Shown here piece after piece: positions 1 through 7,755 of a stretch of 64,000 nucleotides of DNA (position 1 is its first letter; each line of letters begins with the position of its first letter). A program made the position numbers and the translations under genes. The notes below the pieces were generated by a model. The model did not search any database and was not told the DNA's origin. It saw only the letters and a program-made list of their open reading frames with translations. Source of the DNA: Segniliparus rugosus ATCC BAA-974 (GTDB lineage: Bacteria; Actinomycetota; Actinomycetes; Mycobacteriales; Mycobacteriaceae); the NCBI RefSeq assembly GCF_000185725.2, contig NZ_KI391954.1, forward strand, positions 1,026,185 through 1,090,184, written 5' to 3'.

Positions 1-69
1 GAGCCGAGCACCGACCTCGCTGAAGGAATCCGCCGCTCGGTGGCGTATTTCCGATCGGCGGCGGGCTAA
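1..69 (+). CDS. 3' end of a truncated gene, probably NAD-dependent epimerase/dehydratase
   Basis: Only the last 22 codons lie in the window, ending with TAA at 67-69. The tail contains LAEGIRRSVAYFRS, which resembles the closing helix of extended SDR epimerases/dehydratases, whose last residues often read like 'L.EGL..T..W'. This is a family guess from a very short fragment. The stop overlaps the stop of the opposing darcynin remnant by a few bases, so the two genes converge without a terminator between them. Confidence 0.45.
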   Translation, partial: EPSTDLAEGIRRSVAYFRSAAG

Positions 70-406
70 GCGCCGACGGCCTTGCGGTTGTCATTATCCG
101 CGTCGGCGTTCTCCACGCCGGGCAGGATCTCCACGATCGTGAAGTATCGGTCCCAGAGCGGCGTCTCGCGGAGTTCTTCGACCAGCAGCTCGTACTCGTG
201 CTGGGAGGTCGTCTCCCAGACGAGGATGTCCGAAGCCTTGGTGGTGGAGAACTCGACGTCGAACCAGCGCAGCTTGACCGAGGGGTGGCGGCGCAGCGCG
301 GACTCCGAATGCGTCGTGAGCTTGGCGAATCGCTTGTCGATGGGGAAGCCGAGTCATTCGGGGCTGGTTTTCACCAGCATGACACGGTCATCACGGGGTT
401 GGACAT
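66..406 (-). pseudogene. darcynin-family small protein, disrupted at the N-terminus
   Basis: The minus strand from about base 353 down to TAG (66-68) reads as an uninterrupted darcynin-like protein with recognisable pieces such as SVKLRWFDVEFS, ILVWETTSQHEYE and TIVEILPGVENA. Its start is broken twice. Initiation at 406 (or at the in-frame ATG at 391) runs into a stop after VMTVSCW, because one base is missing near 380-383 relative to the family pattern M-T-V-x-M-L-V-K-T-S-P-E-W-L. In the restored frame the expected Trp codon is TGA (354-356). Darcynins are about 100-residue proteins of unknown function. Either the gene is dead, or two sequence errors fall within 30 bases. Confidence 0.7.
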
Positions 407-452
407 GTTTTCCTCGCAATACTCGCGATCCTGCCGGAGAGGACTGGCGCGA

Positions 453-480
453 CAGGTCAACGGCCCTCTCCGTTGACCTG
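453..480. repeat. 11-bp inverted repeat upstream of the darcynin remnant
   Basis: The arms CAGGTCAACGG (453-463) and CCGTTGACCTG (470-480) are perfectly complementary around a 6-base spacer. No T-run follows on either strand, so an operator is more likely than a terminator. It lies 47 bp upstream of the darcynin start and downstream of the diiron-like gene on the same strand. Confidence 0.5.
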
Positions 481-635
481 TGAGGTTGTCAGCGCCACGA
501 ACGATGTTTGTCAGGCGAGGACGCTCAAAAATTCTGCGGCCGTCAAGCGGGGCTGCCGGGCGTTGTCCGGGGCCCGGACGGGCGAGGTGGCGCGCCGGAG
601 AACGGCGCGCCACCTTCGAGAGGCGTGCGGCGCGG

Positions 636-1523
636 CTACTTGAGGTGGCCGACGAGCTCGCCGTCCTTGCCGAAAAGCTCCTCGCTCCACTTCTCCAGCA
701 GGGCGGTGGTGTCGATGTCGTCCGGGTGGAAGCCCCACCGGGTGAACTCCCACATCTCGGGGATGATGCCCTTGATGAAGGGGCCGCGCAGCAGCTGCCA
801 CATCTCGCGGGCGACCCGGATGGGCTGGCGCCGTCCGACCGGGTCGGTGGCCGCGATGGAGGCGACGGTGGACAGGATCAGAGCCGGACCCATGAGGACG
901 ACGGCGGCCCGCATCATCCAGACGCGGAGCCATTCGGGCCCGTTCGCGGCGCGGTAGACGTCGAAGGCGACGGACTTGTGCTCCAGCTCCTCGAAGGCGT
1001 GCCAGTTCAGCAGGTTCTTCACCTCGGGGTCGGTCAGCAGCGCCTGGACTTCTGGGGTGGTGAGCAGCCGAGTCGCCGCGATGGCGGTGAAGTGCTCGGC
1101 CAGCGCGGTCGAGGCGAGGGAGGCGTAGCGAAGCAGCGGGTGCCGTTTCGGATCCCTGTCGAGGAATCGCTCCTCGTACCGGATGAAGTATTTGAAGAAG
1201 GCCTCGCTCCGGTTCTGGTAGCCGAGTTCGGCCAGCTTCTCGTTGAGGCTGTTGTGCTGCTGGCCGTGCACGGCCTCCTGGCCGATGAACCCTGCCACTC
1301 GCTTCTTGAGGACCGGGTCGGTGACCTTGTCCGAGAAACGGCGCACCGACCGGATGAAGGCTTCTTCGCCGGGCGGGAAGCCGAACGAGAGCCCCGCGAC
1401 GAAATGGCTGAGCGCGATGTTGTCGTCCGCGTAGTAGCGATCCATCGGCTCGGGCTCGCCGAACGGGAACCGGATCCGCCGGACCTTGGGGTAGAGCGCT
1501 TTCGTTTTTGCTTGTGGGGCCAT
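636..1523 (-). CDS. predicted metal-dependent hydrolase (PF10118, ferritin-like diiron fold)
   Basis: A 295-residue protein of the 'predicted metal-dependent hydrolase' family (COG3687/PF10118). Acidic/His clusters that could ligate two metals are visible: GQEAVHGQQHNSLNE, TALAEHFTA and AFEELEHKSVAFDVY, the last an ExxxEH-type motif as in ferritin-like helices. A hydrophobic stretch follows (VLMGPALILSTVASIA), suggesting membrane association. The substrate is unknown for the family. The ATG at 1523 follows GGAAGCGACC. It is the first of two tandem paralogues; parts of the two genes are almost identical at the DNA level, suggesting recent duplication or gene conversion. Confidence 0.8.
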   Translation of the reverse strand: MAPQAKTKALYPKVRRIRFPFGEPEPMDRYYADDNIALSHFVAGLSFGFPPGEEAFIRSVRRFSDKVTDPVLKKRVAGFIGQEAVHGQQHNSLNEKLAELGYQNRSEAFFKYFIRYEERFLDRDPKRHPLLRYASLASTALAEHFTAIAATRLLTTPEVQALLTDPEVKNLLNWHAFEELEHKSVAFDVYRAANGPEWLRVWMMRAAVVLMGPALILSTVASIAATDPVGRRQPIRVAREMWQLLRGPFIKGIIPEMWEFTRWGFHPDDIDTTALLEKWSEELFGKDGELVGHLK

Positions 1524-1587
1524 GGTCGCTTCCTATGCGTTTGACGGTTTGAGGGCGGCGTTCCGTGGTTGCTCCGGACCCGCGAAA

Positions 1588-1606
1588 TATCTCATACCAA
1601 TGGTAT
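1588..1606. promoter_or_regulatory. candidate operator upstream of the first diiron-like gene
   Basis: In an AT-rich patch 65 bp upstream of the gene starting at 1523, TATCTCATA (1588-1596) overlaps the inverted repeat ATACCA-A-TGGTAT (1594-1606). The 9-mer TATCTCATA recurs upstream of the tandem paralogue, suggesting a shared regulator. Confidence 0.4.
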
Positions 1607-1728
1607 CACTAAATTGTTTCGGGCATAATCTGGTGGAGGAAGTCGCGTGTCTCGCCGAACGATCGCGCGGGGGCGGTCCAAGTCCGAGGTCGCGGCGCGC
1701 GATCGCTCGGCGGAGACTGGGCGCGATG

Positions 1729-2609
1729 CTATCTGAGGTGGCCGACGAGTTCGCCGTCCTTGCCGAAAAGCTCCTCGCTCCACTTCTCCAGCAGGGCGGT
1801 GGTGTCGATGTCGTCCGGATGGAAGCCCCACCGGGTGAAGGCCCACGCCTCCGTGAACGCGCCTTTGAGCAGCGGGCCGCGCAGGAGCTGCCAAGTCTCG
1901 CGCAGGATCCGGACCGGCTGGCGCCGCCCGACGGGGTCGGTCGCCACGATCGAAACCAAGGTGCTGAGGATCAGGAGCGGGGTCATGAGGGGCACGGCGA
2001 TCCGCATCATCCAGACGCGGAGCCATTCGGGCCCGTTCGCGGCGCGGTAGACGTCGAAGGCGACGGACTTGTGCTCCAGCTCCTCGAAGGCGTGCCAGTT
2101 GAGCAGTTGCCGGACCTCCGGGTCGGTCATCATCGCCTGAATTTGCGGGGTGGTGAGCGTCCGCGCAGCGGCGACCGCCGTGAAGTGCTCGGCCAGAGCG
2201 GTTCCCGCCAACGTCGCGTAGCGCAGCAGGGGGAAGCGCTTCGGATTTTGTCGAGGTAGCGCTCTTCTAGGCGCCGCATGCGCTCGAGGCTCTTCGCGGC
2301 CTGGTCGCGGTAGCCGAGTTCGATCAGCTTCTCGTTGAGGCTGTTGTGCTGCTGGCCGTGCACGGCCTCCTGTCCGATGAATCCCGCGACGCGCTTTTTG
2401 AGCACGGGATCGACCACGTGGTCGGAGTAGCGGCGCACGGCGCGGATGAAGGCTTCTTCGCCGGGCGGGAAGCCGAACGAGAGCCCCGCGACGAAATGGC
2501 TGTACACGATGTTGTTGTCCGCGAAGTAGCGCCGCATCGGCTCGGGGTCGCCGAATCGGAATAGGATTCGCCGGACTTTCGGGTAGCGGGTGCTTGTGGG
2601 CTGGGGCAT
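1729..2609 (-). pseudogene. second PF10118 metal-dependent hydrolase, frameshifted
   Basis: Tandem paralogue of the preceding gene. The N-terminal half, with motifs VAGLSFGFPPGEEAF and GQEAVHGQQHNSLNE, is in one frame. The C-terminal half, with FEELEHKSVAFDVY and the ending DGELVGHLR, is in another. The break is at a run of four A on the coding strand (plus-strand TTTT, 2246-2249). One further A would restore Y-L-D-K-N-P-K-R-F-P, matching the intact copy. The ATG at 2609 has GGAG 6 bases upstream. The gene may be dead, misread, or expressed by slippage; the sequence cannot decide. Confidence 0.75.
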
Positions 2610-2673
2610 GGTCGTCTCCAAGGGTGCGCTCGGCGGGCCTCAGACGGGTCCGGGATTTCAAGGATTGATCGTG

Positions 2674-2716
2674 TATCTCATATGAGATATCAGATACCGA
2701 GAGTACCACTTAGTGG
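2674..2716. promoter_or_regulatory. two palindromes upstream of the frameshifted diiron-like gene
   Basis: A perfect 16-bp palindrome (TATCTCATATGAGATA, 2674-2689) is followed by CCACT-T-AGTGG (2706-2716). The first contains TATCTCATA, also present before the paralogue at 1588. Both lie 65-107 bp upstream of the start at 2609, in the promoter region, and look like one-component regulator sites. Confidence 0.5.
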
Positions 2717-2794
2717 CGTGGGGCACAACGATTGCTCGTGCCGTTGCGCGCAAAAAGCGGGGGCCGCCCTCCGTCCCGTGTGTGCGACCTGCGG

Positions 2795-4534
2795 TTATGT
2801 CGTCGACGAAGGCCGGAGGAACACGGCGAAGCTGTGCGGGGGAAGCGTCGCGCGTTCCCCGTCAATGGCGGGCTCGCCCCAGGCCAAGACGACTTCGCCC
2901 GAAGCCGGCACGGCGACATCGTGCGCGGCGAGGTTCACCGCCACGGTGAAGCGCCCCCTGTGGAGCAGGAACCATCGCGCCTGCTCATCGTGCTCGGTCC
3001 GGACGTTCGTCAGGCGCGGGTCGGTGAATTCCCGATGGGCCGCGCGCAGTGCGAGCAAGTCCCGGTAGCACAGGAGCAGCCGCTCGTGCGGCTCGCGGGA
3101 GATCTCGGACCAGTCCAGCTTGGAGCGCTGGAAGGTCGCCGGGTCTTGTGGGTCGGGCACCTCCTCGGCGGACCAGCCGTGTTCGGCGAACTCACTGCGC
3201 CGCCCTTGGCTGGTCGCCTTCGCGATCTCCGGCTCGGGATGGGAGCTGAAGAACTGGAACGGAGTCGACGCGCCCCATTCCTCGCCCATGAACAGCATCG
3301 GGGTGAAAGGGGAGAGCAGCACCAGCGCGGCTTTGATGGCGAGCTGCCCCGGCGTGAGGTAGGTGGAGGGCCGGTCGCCGGTCGCGCGATTGCCGACTTG
3401 GTCGTGGTTGCAGGTGTAGACGACGAAACGGGAGGCGGGAGCGGTCTGGGGGTCGATCGGCCTGCCGTGGCGGCGTTTGCGGAACGAGGAGTAGGTGCCC
3501 GCGTGGAAGAACGCCCGCTCGAGCGTCGTGGCCAGGCACGCGAGGGAGCCGAAGTCGCCGTAGTAGCCCTGCCGCTCTCCGGATACGGCCGTATGGATCG
3601 CGTGGTGCACGTCGTCGTCCCACTGCGCGGCGAGGCCGTCCCCGCCCGAGGCCTGCGGCGTGGTGGTCTTCGGGTCGTTCAGGTCGCTCTCCGCGATGAG
3701 GGACAGCGGCCTGCCGACCTTTGCGGACAACGCCTCTGCCGCCGAGGCGAGCTCGGCGAGGATCGGGATCGCGGTGGAGTCCGAGAGCGCGTGCACCGCG
3801 TCCAGCCGCAGCGCGTCGACGTGGAACTCCTCGAACCACCGCAGCGCGTTGTCGATCACGTACCGGCGGACCTCGTCGGAATCGGCCCCGTCCAGATTCA
3901 CCCTTGGGCCCCAAATCGTCGCGTCCGGGTTCAGATACGGGCCGAAACGGTTCAGGTAGTTCCCGGACGGCCCCAAGTGGTTGTACACCACGTCCAAGCA
4001 GACCGCCAGGCCCTTGCCATGGCAGGCGTCGACGAACTTCGCGAACTCGCCGGGACCGCCGTACGGCTCGTGCACCGCGTACCAGTCCACGCCGTCGTAG
4101 CCCCAGCCCCATTCGCCGTTATACGCGTTCACCGGCATCACCTCGACGAATGTGACGCCGAGGGCGACGAGGTGGTCGAGCTTCGCCGCCGCCGCCGCGA
4201 ACGTGCCCTCCGGGGTGAACGTCCCGATGTGCAACTCGTAGAGCACGCCGCCCGCGAGCTGCCTGCCCGTCCATCTCGCGTCCGTCCACGACTCGGGGTC
4301 CACCGCGAAGCGCTGGGAGAGCCCGTGCACCCCGTCCGGCTGGCGCGGGGAGCGCGGGTCGGGCAGCGGCTTGGGGTCCTCGTCGAGGAGATAGCCGTAG
4401 CGGGCTTGCGGGGAGCAGCCGACCTCGGCGGCCCACCAGCCGCCGCCCGTCTGGCGCATCACGTGGTCGTCCCCGTCGACTCGGACACGGACCTGTTGCG
4501 CGTTTGGCGCCCATACGGAGAAGCTTTGCGTCAC
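2795..4534 (-). CDS. treZ: malto-oligosyltrehalose trehalohydrolase
   Basis: TreZ cleaves the alpha-1,4 bond next to the terminal trehalosyl unit of maltooligosyltrehalose, releasing trehalose. The 579-residue protein has the usual layout: an N-terminal beta-sandwich domain (SFSVWAPNA, residues 4-12), then a GH13 barrel with DVVYNH (181-186), nucleophile Asp245 in LRLDAVH, acid Glu282 in IAESD, and NHDQ (376-379) carrying the third catalytic Asp. The start is the GTG at 4534: GTGA there is shared with the upstream gene's stop, indicating translational coupling, and the protein then begins as TreZ does. No treY or treX is next to it here, unlike the usual treXYZ cluster. Confidence 0.93.
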   Translation of the reverse strand: MTQSFSVWAPNAQQVRVRVDGDDHVMRQTGGGWWAAEVGCSPQARYGYLLDEDPKPLPDPRSPRQPDGVHGLSQRFAVDPESWTDARWTGRQLAGGVLYELHIGTFTPEGTFAAAAAKLDHLVALGVTFVEVMPVNAYNGEWGWGYDGVDWYAVHEPYGGPGEFAKFVDACHGKGLAVCLDVVYNHLGPSGNYLNRFGPYLNPDATIWGPRVNLDGADSDEVRRYVIDNALRWFEEFHVDALRLDAVHALSDSTAIPILAELASAAEALSAKVGRPLSLIAESDLNDPKTTTPQASGGDGLAAQWDDDVHHAIHTAVSGERQGYYGDFGSLACLATTLERAFFHAGTYSSFRKRRHGRPIDPQTAPASRFVVYTCNHDQVGNRATGDRPSTYLTPGQLAIKAALVLLSPFTPMLFMGEEWGASTPFQFFSSHPEPEIAKATSQGRRSEFAEHGWSAEEVPDPQDPATFQRSKLDWSEISREPHERLLLCYRDLLALRAAHREFTDPRLTNVRTEHDEQARWFLLHRGRFTVAVNLAAHDVAVPASGEVVLAWGEPAIDGERATLPPHSFAVFLRPSSTT

Positions 4535-5952
4535 CCGACCATTGTGCTGGTATTCGCCGCGCCTCGCTCGAGCCGGCGCTCCAGCCTGCCTTGGAACCAG
4601 GACAGCACGAGGCAGACGACCCAATAGAAGACGGCCGCCGTGGCGTAGAGCGCGAAATATCGGAAGATCGGGGCCGCCGCGATTTGCGCGGTGCGGAACA
4701 GCTCGGTGACCTGGATCGTCGCCGCCAGCGAGGTGTCTTTGACCAGCGCGATCAGCGTGTTCGACAGCGGGGGCACGGCGATTTTGGCCGCCTGCGGGAA
4801 CACGACCAGCCGGAGCGTCTGCCCTCGGGAGAACCCGAGTGCCCGAGCGGCTTCGCTCTGTCCGCTCGGGACGGCGAGGATCGCGGCGCGCACGACTTCC
4901 GAGGCGTACGCCCCGACGCTGAGGGAGAGCGCCACGACGGCGGAGGGGAACGGCGGCAGCTTCACCCCGAACTCGGGCAAGGCGAAGTAGATCAAGAAGA
5001 GCTGCACCAAAAGCGGAGTGCCCCGGATCACGGACACATAGCTTCGGGCGAGCGCGGACACGGCCCGATTGCGCGATATGCGAGCCAGGGCGGTGAGCAC
5101 GGCGATCACGAGCCCGAGGACGAAACAGATCGCGGCGAGCGGCAGGGTGACCCTCGCCAGCGCCTTGGCCATCGGCCACAGGTTCGCTGCGACTGTCTCC
5201 CACTGGCTCGGGAGCCGGGCCGCAGCGGGGGCCTGCTCCGGCCGCAAGTATTTGGCGCTGATCCGATCCAACGTCCCGTCCGCGCGCAGCGCCTCGAGCG
5301 CTGCGCTGGCCTGGCCTGCCAACGGGTCGCCCTTGCGGGCGGGGAAGACGGACGGGGCCCGTTCGGCGAGCCGGACGGCGATGTCCACCTTCGCCTGCGG
5401 CACTTTCGCTTTGTACGCGAGAAAAGTCAGGTCGTCTTGGACCACCGCGTCGACTCGGCCTTGCTCTAAGAGGATGAGCGCTTGGGTCGCGTCGGAAGCT
5501 TCGAGCCTGGCCCCGAGCTTCGCGGCGAGCACGCCCCAGTTGCTCACCGGGGAGTCGGCGACGAGTTTGCCTTTCAGATCGCCGGGGGAGCGGATCGAGT
5601 CGTCGCCCGCCCGCGTGATGATCAGGCCGGTCGCGTAGATGTACGGGGCGGTGAGGCTGTACGCCTGCTCGCGTTCGGGCGTGGCCGCGATCTGGTTGGC
5701 GACGAAATCGAATTGCCCAGCGTCCAATCCGGCGAAAAGGGAGTCGAAGGGAGCCTCGACGAATTCGGCCCGCCGCCCCATTTTCGCGGCCAGGGCCCGT
5801 GCGACTTCGACGTCGAGCCCGACGAGCTCGCCCGTGGCGGGGTCGTGGTACGTGAACGGGGAGTAGGTGCCTTCGGTGCCGAAGCGCAATGCCTGCTCTG
5901 CGCTGGCTGGGGAGCCGACAGCGCCCCACAGCAGGCACAGCACGGCGGTCAA
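4531..5952 (-). CDS. fused polar amino-acid ABC transporter: solute-binding domain plus permease
   Basis: One polypeptide carries a periplasmic-type binding domain (SBP family 3; motifs RFGTEGTYSPFTYHD, VGLDVEVA, LPPxxA-type cleft) followed by an integral-membrane permease with the EAA-type ATPase-contact loop (RALGFSRGQTLRLVVFPQA). Together they would import a polar amino acid such as glutamine or glutamate. No ATPase gene adjoins, so it must borrow one. The call uses TTG at 5952, but that start cuts into the signal peptide. In frame upstream lies IRRHALV, and a strong GGAAGGAG sits 6 bases before an ATC at 5973; initiation at ATC, or a base error there, would give a complete n-region. The 3' end overlaps treZ by 4 bases. 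Confidence 0.85.
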   Translation of the reverse strand: MTAVLCLLWGAVGSPASAEQALRFGTEGTYSPFTYHDPATGELVGLDVEVARALAAKMGRRAEFVEAPFDSLFAGLDAGQFDFVANQIAATPEREQAYSLTAPYIYATGLIITRAGDDSIRSPGDLKGKLVADSPVSNWGVLAAKLGARLEASDATQALILLEQGRVDAVVQDDLTFLAYKAKVPQAKVDIAVRLAERAPSVFPARKGDPLAGQASAALEALRADGTLDRISAKYLRPEQAPAAARLPSQWETVAANLWPMAKALARVTLPLAAICFVLGLVIAVLTALARISRNRAVSALARSYVSVIRGTPLLVQLFLIYFALPEFGVKLPPFPSAVVALSLSVGAYASEVVRAAILAVPSGQSEAARALGFSRGQTLRLVVFPQAAKIAVPPLSNTLIALVKDTSLAATIQVTELFRTAQIAAAPIFRYFALYATAAVFYWVVCLVLSWFQGRLERRLERGAANTSTMVG

Positions 5953-6094
5953 GACGAGTGCGTGACGGCGGATGACAGGCTCCTTCCAGCGGCGGACGCG
6001 CTCACCCTAACGGCTTTTCCAGACGCTCGCTCGGCGGCGGCGGGCGGCTTCGGCCTGGTCGTGGCGTGGGCCCGGTTCGGCTAGGCTTGCACGG

Positions 6095-6427
6095 GTGATC
6101 AGCGCGAACTGGGCGTACCTCGTGGCGGCGATCCTGTGCGAGGTGGTCGCCACAACATCGCTCAAGCAAGTGGACGGGGCCAAGAGCCCTCTGCCGCTCG
6201 CGTTGGTGGTGGCGGGCTATGGGGCCGCGTTCTACTTTTTGAGTTTGACGCTCAAGGAAATCCCGGTCGGGGTCGCGTACGCGATCTGGTCCGCCGCTGG
6301 CACGGTGCTCATCACGCTGATCGGGTGGCTGTGGTTCCGCCAGCATCTCTCCACGACGACGCTGGTCGGGCTGGGGGTCACGGTGGTCGGCGTGGTGCTG
6401 GTGAACCTCGGCAGCGGCGCCGGCTGA
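6095..6427 (+). CDS. small multidrug resistance (SMR) transporter
   Basis: A 110-residue protein with four predicted membrane helices and the SMR signature: the essential Glu in ILCEVVATTSLK of helix 1 (proton/drug site), the YFLSLTLKEIPVGVAYAIW loop-helix 3 pattern and a short helix 4. It would export cationic compounds or small amines in exchange for protons as an antiparallel dimer. GTG start at 6095; the next upstream gene is divergent, so this gene has its own promoter in 5974-6094. Confidence 0.9.
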   Translation: MISANWAYLVAAILCEVVATTSLKQVDGAKSPLPLALVVAGYGAAFYFLSLTLKEIPVGVAYAIWSAAGTVLITLIGWLWFRQHLSTTTLVGLGVTVVGVVLVNLGSGAG

Positions 6428-6669
6428 AGGGCCGGTCAAGGAGCGCGGCGGCAATCCAGCGCGCGGGGCGGCCGGACGCGGACTTGCGCCATGGCCTCCA
6501 AGCGCCCCGCGCCGTGCCGCTGGAAGCGCTGACCACGAAGGCGCAAGAGCAGCGAGCCGCTGCGGTATCTGGGGACGGCCGAGCGCACCGCCCTTGTGGC
6601 CACTGCCACGTCCTCGGCTGGGGGAGATCCGGGCAACGGCGGAATCGCGCGTCCGGTATATTAGCCTTT

Positions 6670-7533
6670 ATGGCATACATCACACAGCGGATCGCCCAGT
6701 TCAAGAGAGCCGGACTCGTCTTCGACGTCAGCGACGCCGGACCGTTGGAAGGCGCGCCCGTGGTGCTTTTGCACGGTTGGCCGCAAGGGTTCGAAGAATG
6801 GGATCAGGTCGCGGAGATCTTGCACGCGCGGGGGTACCGGACCATCGTCCCGCTCATGCGCGGCACGAGTCCGGGAGCCCGCCCTCGTTCCCGATTCGCC
6901 TATCGGCAGCAGGAGATCGTCGCGGACGTCGTGGAGCTGATCGTGTCGCACGGGCTCGCCCCGGCGCACGTGGTCGGCCACGACTGGGGCGCGATGGCGG
7001 CATGGGGGCTGGCCTCGGCCCGCCCGGACTTGGTGCGCACGCTCACCGCGATCTCGGTGCCGCATCCGCGCGCCGCCCTTGGGGTCGGCCCTTGGACCAT
7101 CCTCGACCAGATGCGGCGCTCGTGGTACGCCGGGCTGTTCCAGATCCCTTGGCTGCCGGAGCGGCTTTTGGCCAGGCAGGACGGATTCATCTACCGACGG
7201 CTGATCGGCAGCGGGCAGACGCCGGAGCGGGTTCGGCGAGATCTGGCGAAGATGGCGGATCCCGAGACCGCGCACAGCAGCATCGGGGTGTACCGGGGGG
7301 CCGCCTTCTCCTCTCCCTCGATGCTGAAAAAGGTCTCTTCGCCCACCTTGATGATCGGCAGCGACGCCGATGTGGCGATCTCGCCGGTCGCCATGCGGCG
7401 GGCCGGGCGCGGCGTGGACGGCCCGTTTCGGCTCGAGATGCTGCCAGGGGTCAGCCATTGGATTCCGGACGAGAAGCCGGAAGTGGTCGCCGACCTGGTC
7501 TTACAGCATATCGCCGAGCACGCCGCGAGCTGA
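6670..7533 (+). CDS. alpha/beta hydrolase, epoxide-hydrolase-like
   Basis: A 287-residue alpha/beta-fold hydrolase. Oxyanion-hole motif HGWPQGFEEW, nucleophile elbow GHDWGA (Asp nucleophile, as in epoxide hydrolases and haloalkane dehalogenases rather than Ser esterases) and a C-terminal GVSHW supplying the catalytic His are visible. The region MRGTSPGARP after beta-4 matches the epoxide hydrolase pattern. No signal peptide, so probably cytosolic; substrate unknown. It stands alone between an SMR gene and the amidase gene. Confidence 0.85.
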   Translation: MAYITQRIAQFKRAGLVFDVSDAGPLEGAPVVLLHGWPQGFEEWDQVAEILHARGYRTIVPLMRGTSPGARPRSRFAYRQQEIVADVVELIVSHGLAPAHVVGHDWGAMAAWGLASARPDLVRTLTAISVPHPRAALGVGPWTILDQMRRSWYAGLFQIPWLPERLLARQDGFIYRRLIGSGQTPERVRRDLAKMADPETAHSSIGVYRGAAFSSPSMLKKVSSPTLMIGSDADVAISPVAMRRAGRGVDGPFRLEMLPGVSHWIPDEKPEVVADLVLQHIAEHAAS

Positions 7534-7641
7534 CCGCCGCCTGACCCCGGTCGGGGCCGCCACGGTTTGGCTTCGCTGATATCACGGGGGTTTAACGGTT
7601 GTCAGACTCCGTGTCGGCCTCACCGCGTCTGGCGTTTCCTC

Positions 7642-7659
7642 TGTTTCACTAGTGACACA
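7642..7659. promoter_or_regulatory. near-perfect palindrome upstream of the amidase gene
   Basis: TGTTTCACTAGTGACACA has one mismatched pair and a perfect CACTAGTG core. It lies about 100 bp before the amidase start in a low-GC patch (7570-7715) that probably holds the promoter. Possible operator; no regulator is identified. Confidence 0.35.
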
Positions 7660-7755
7660 GGAGTTGGCTTCTGTTGCAGAAGTTAATCCTTGTTACTGCT
7701 GTGACTTATTGATGGAAGGAGAGTGGCGCGAGTTCCGACCCGCGTCCGCCAGCGT

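Noticed and set aside
2795-5938. A single 1047-residue minus-strand frame that would fuse TreZ to a long N-terminal part.
   Set aside because: The upstream half is Arg/Pro-rich shadow sequence in the frame overlapping the ABC-transporter gene; TreZ starts naturally at GTG 4534.
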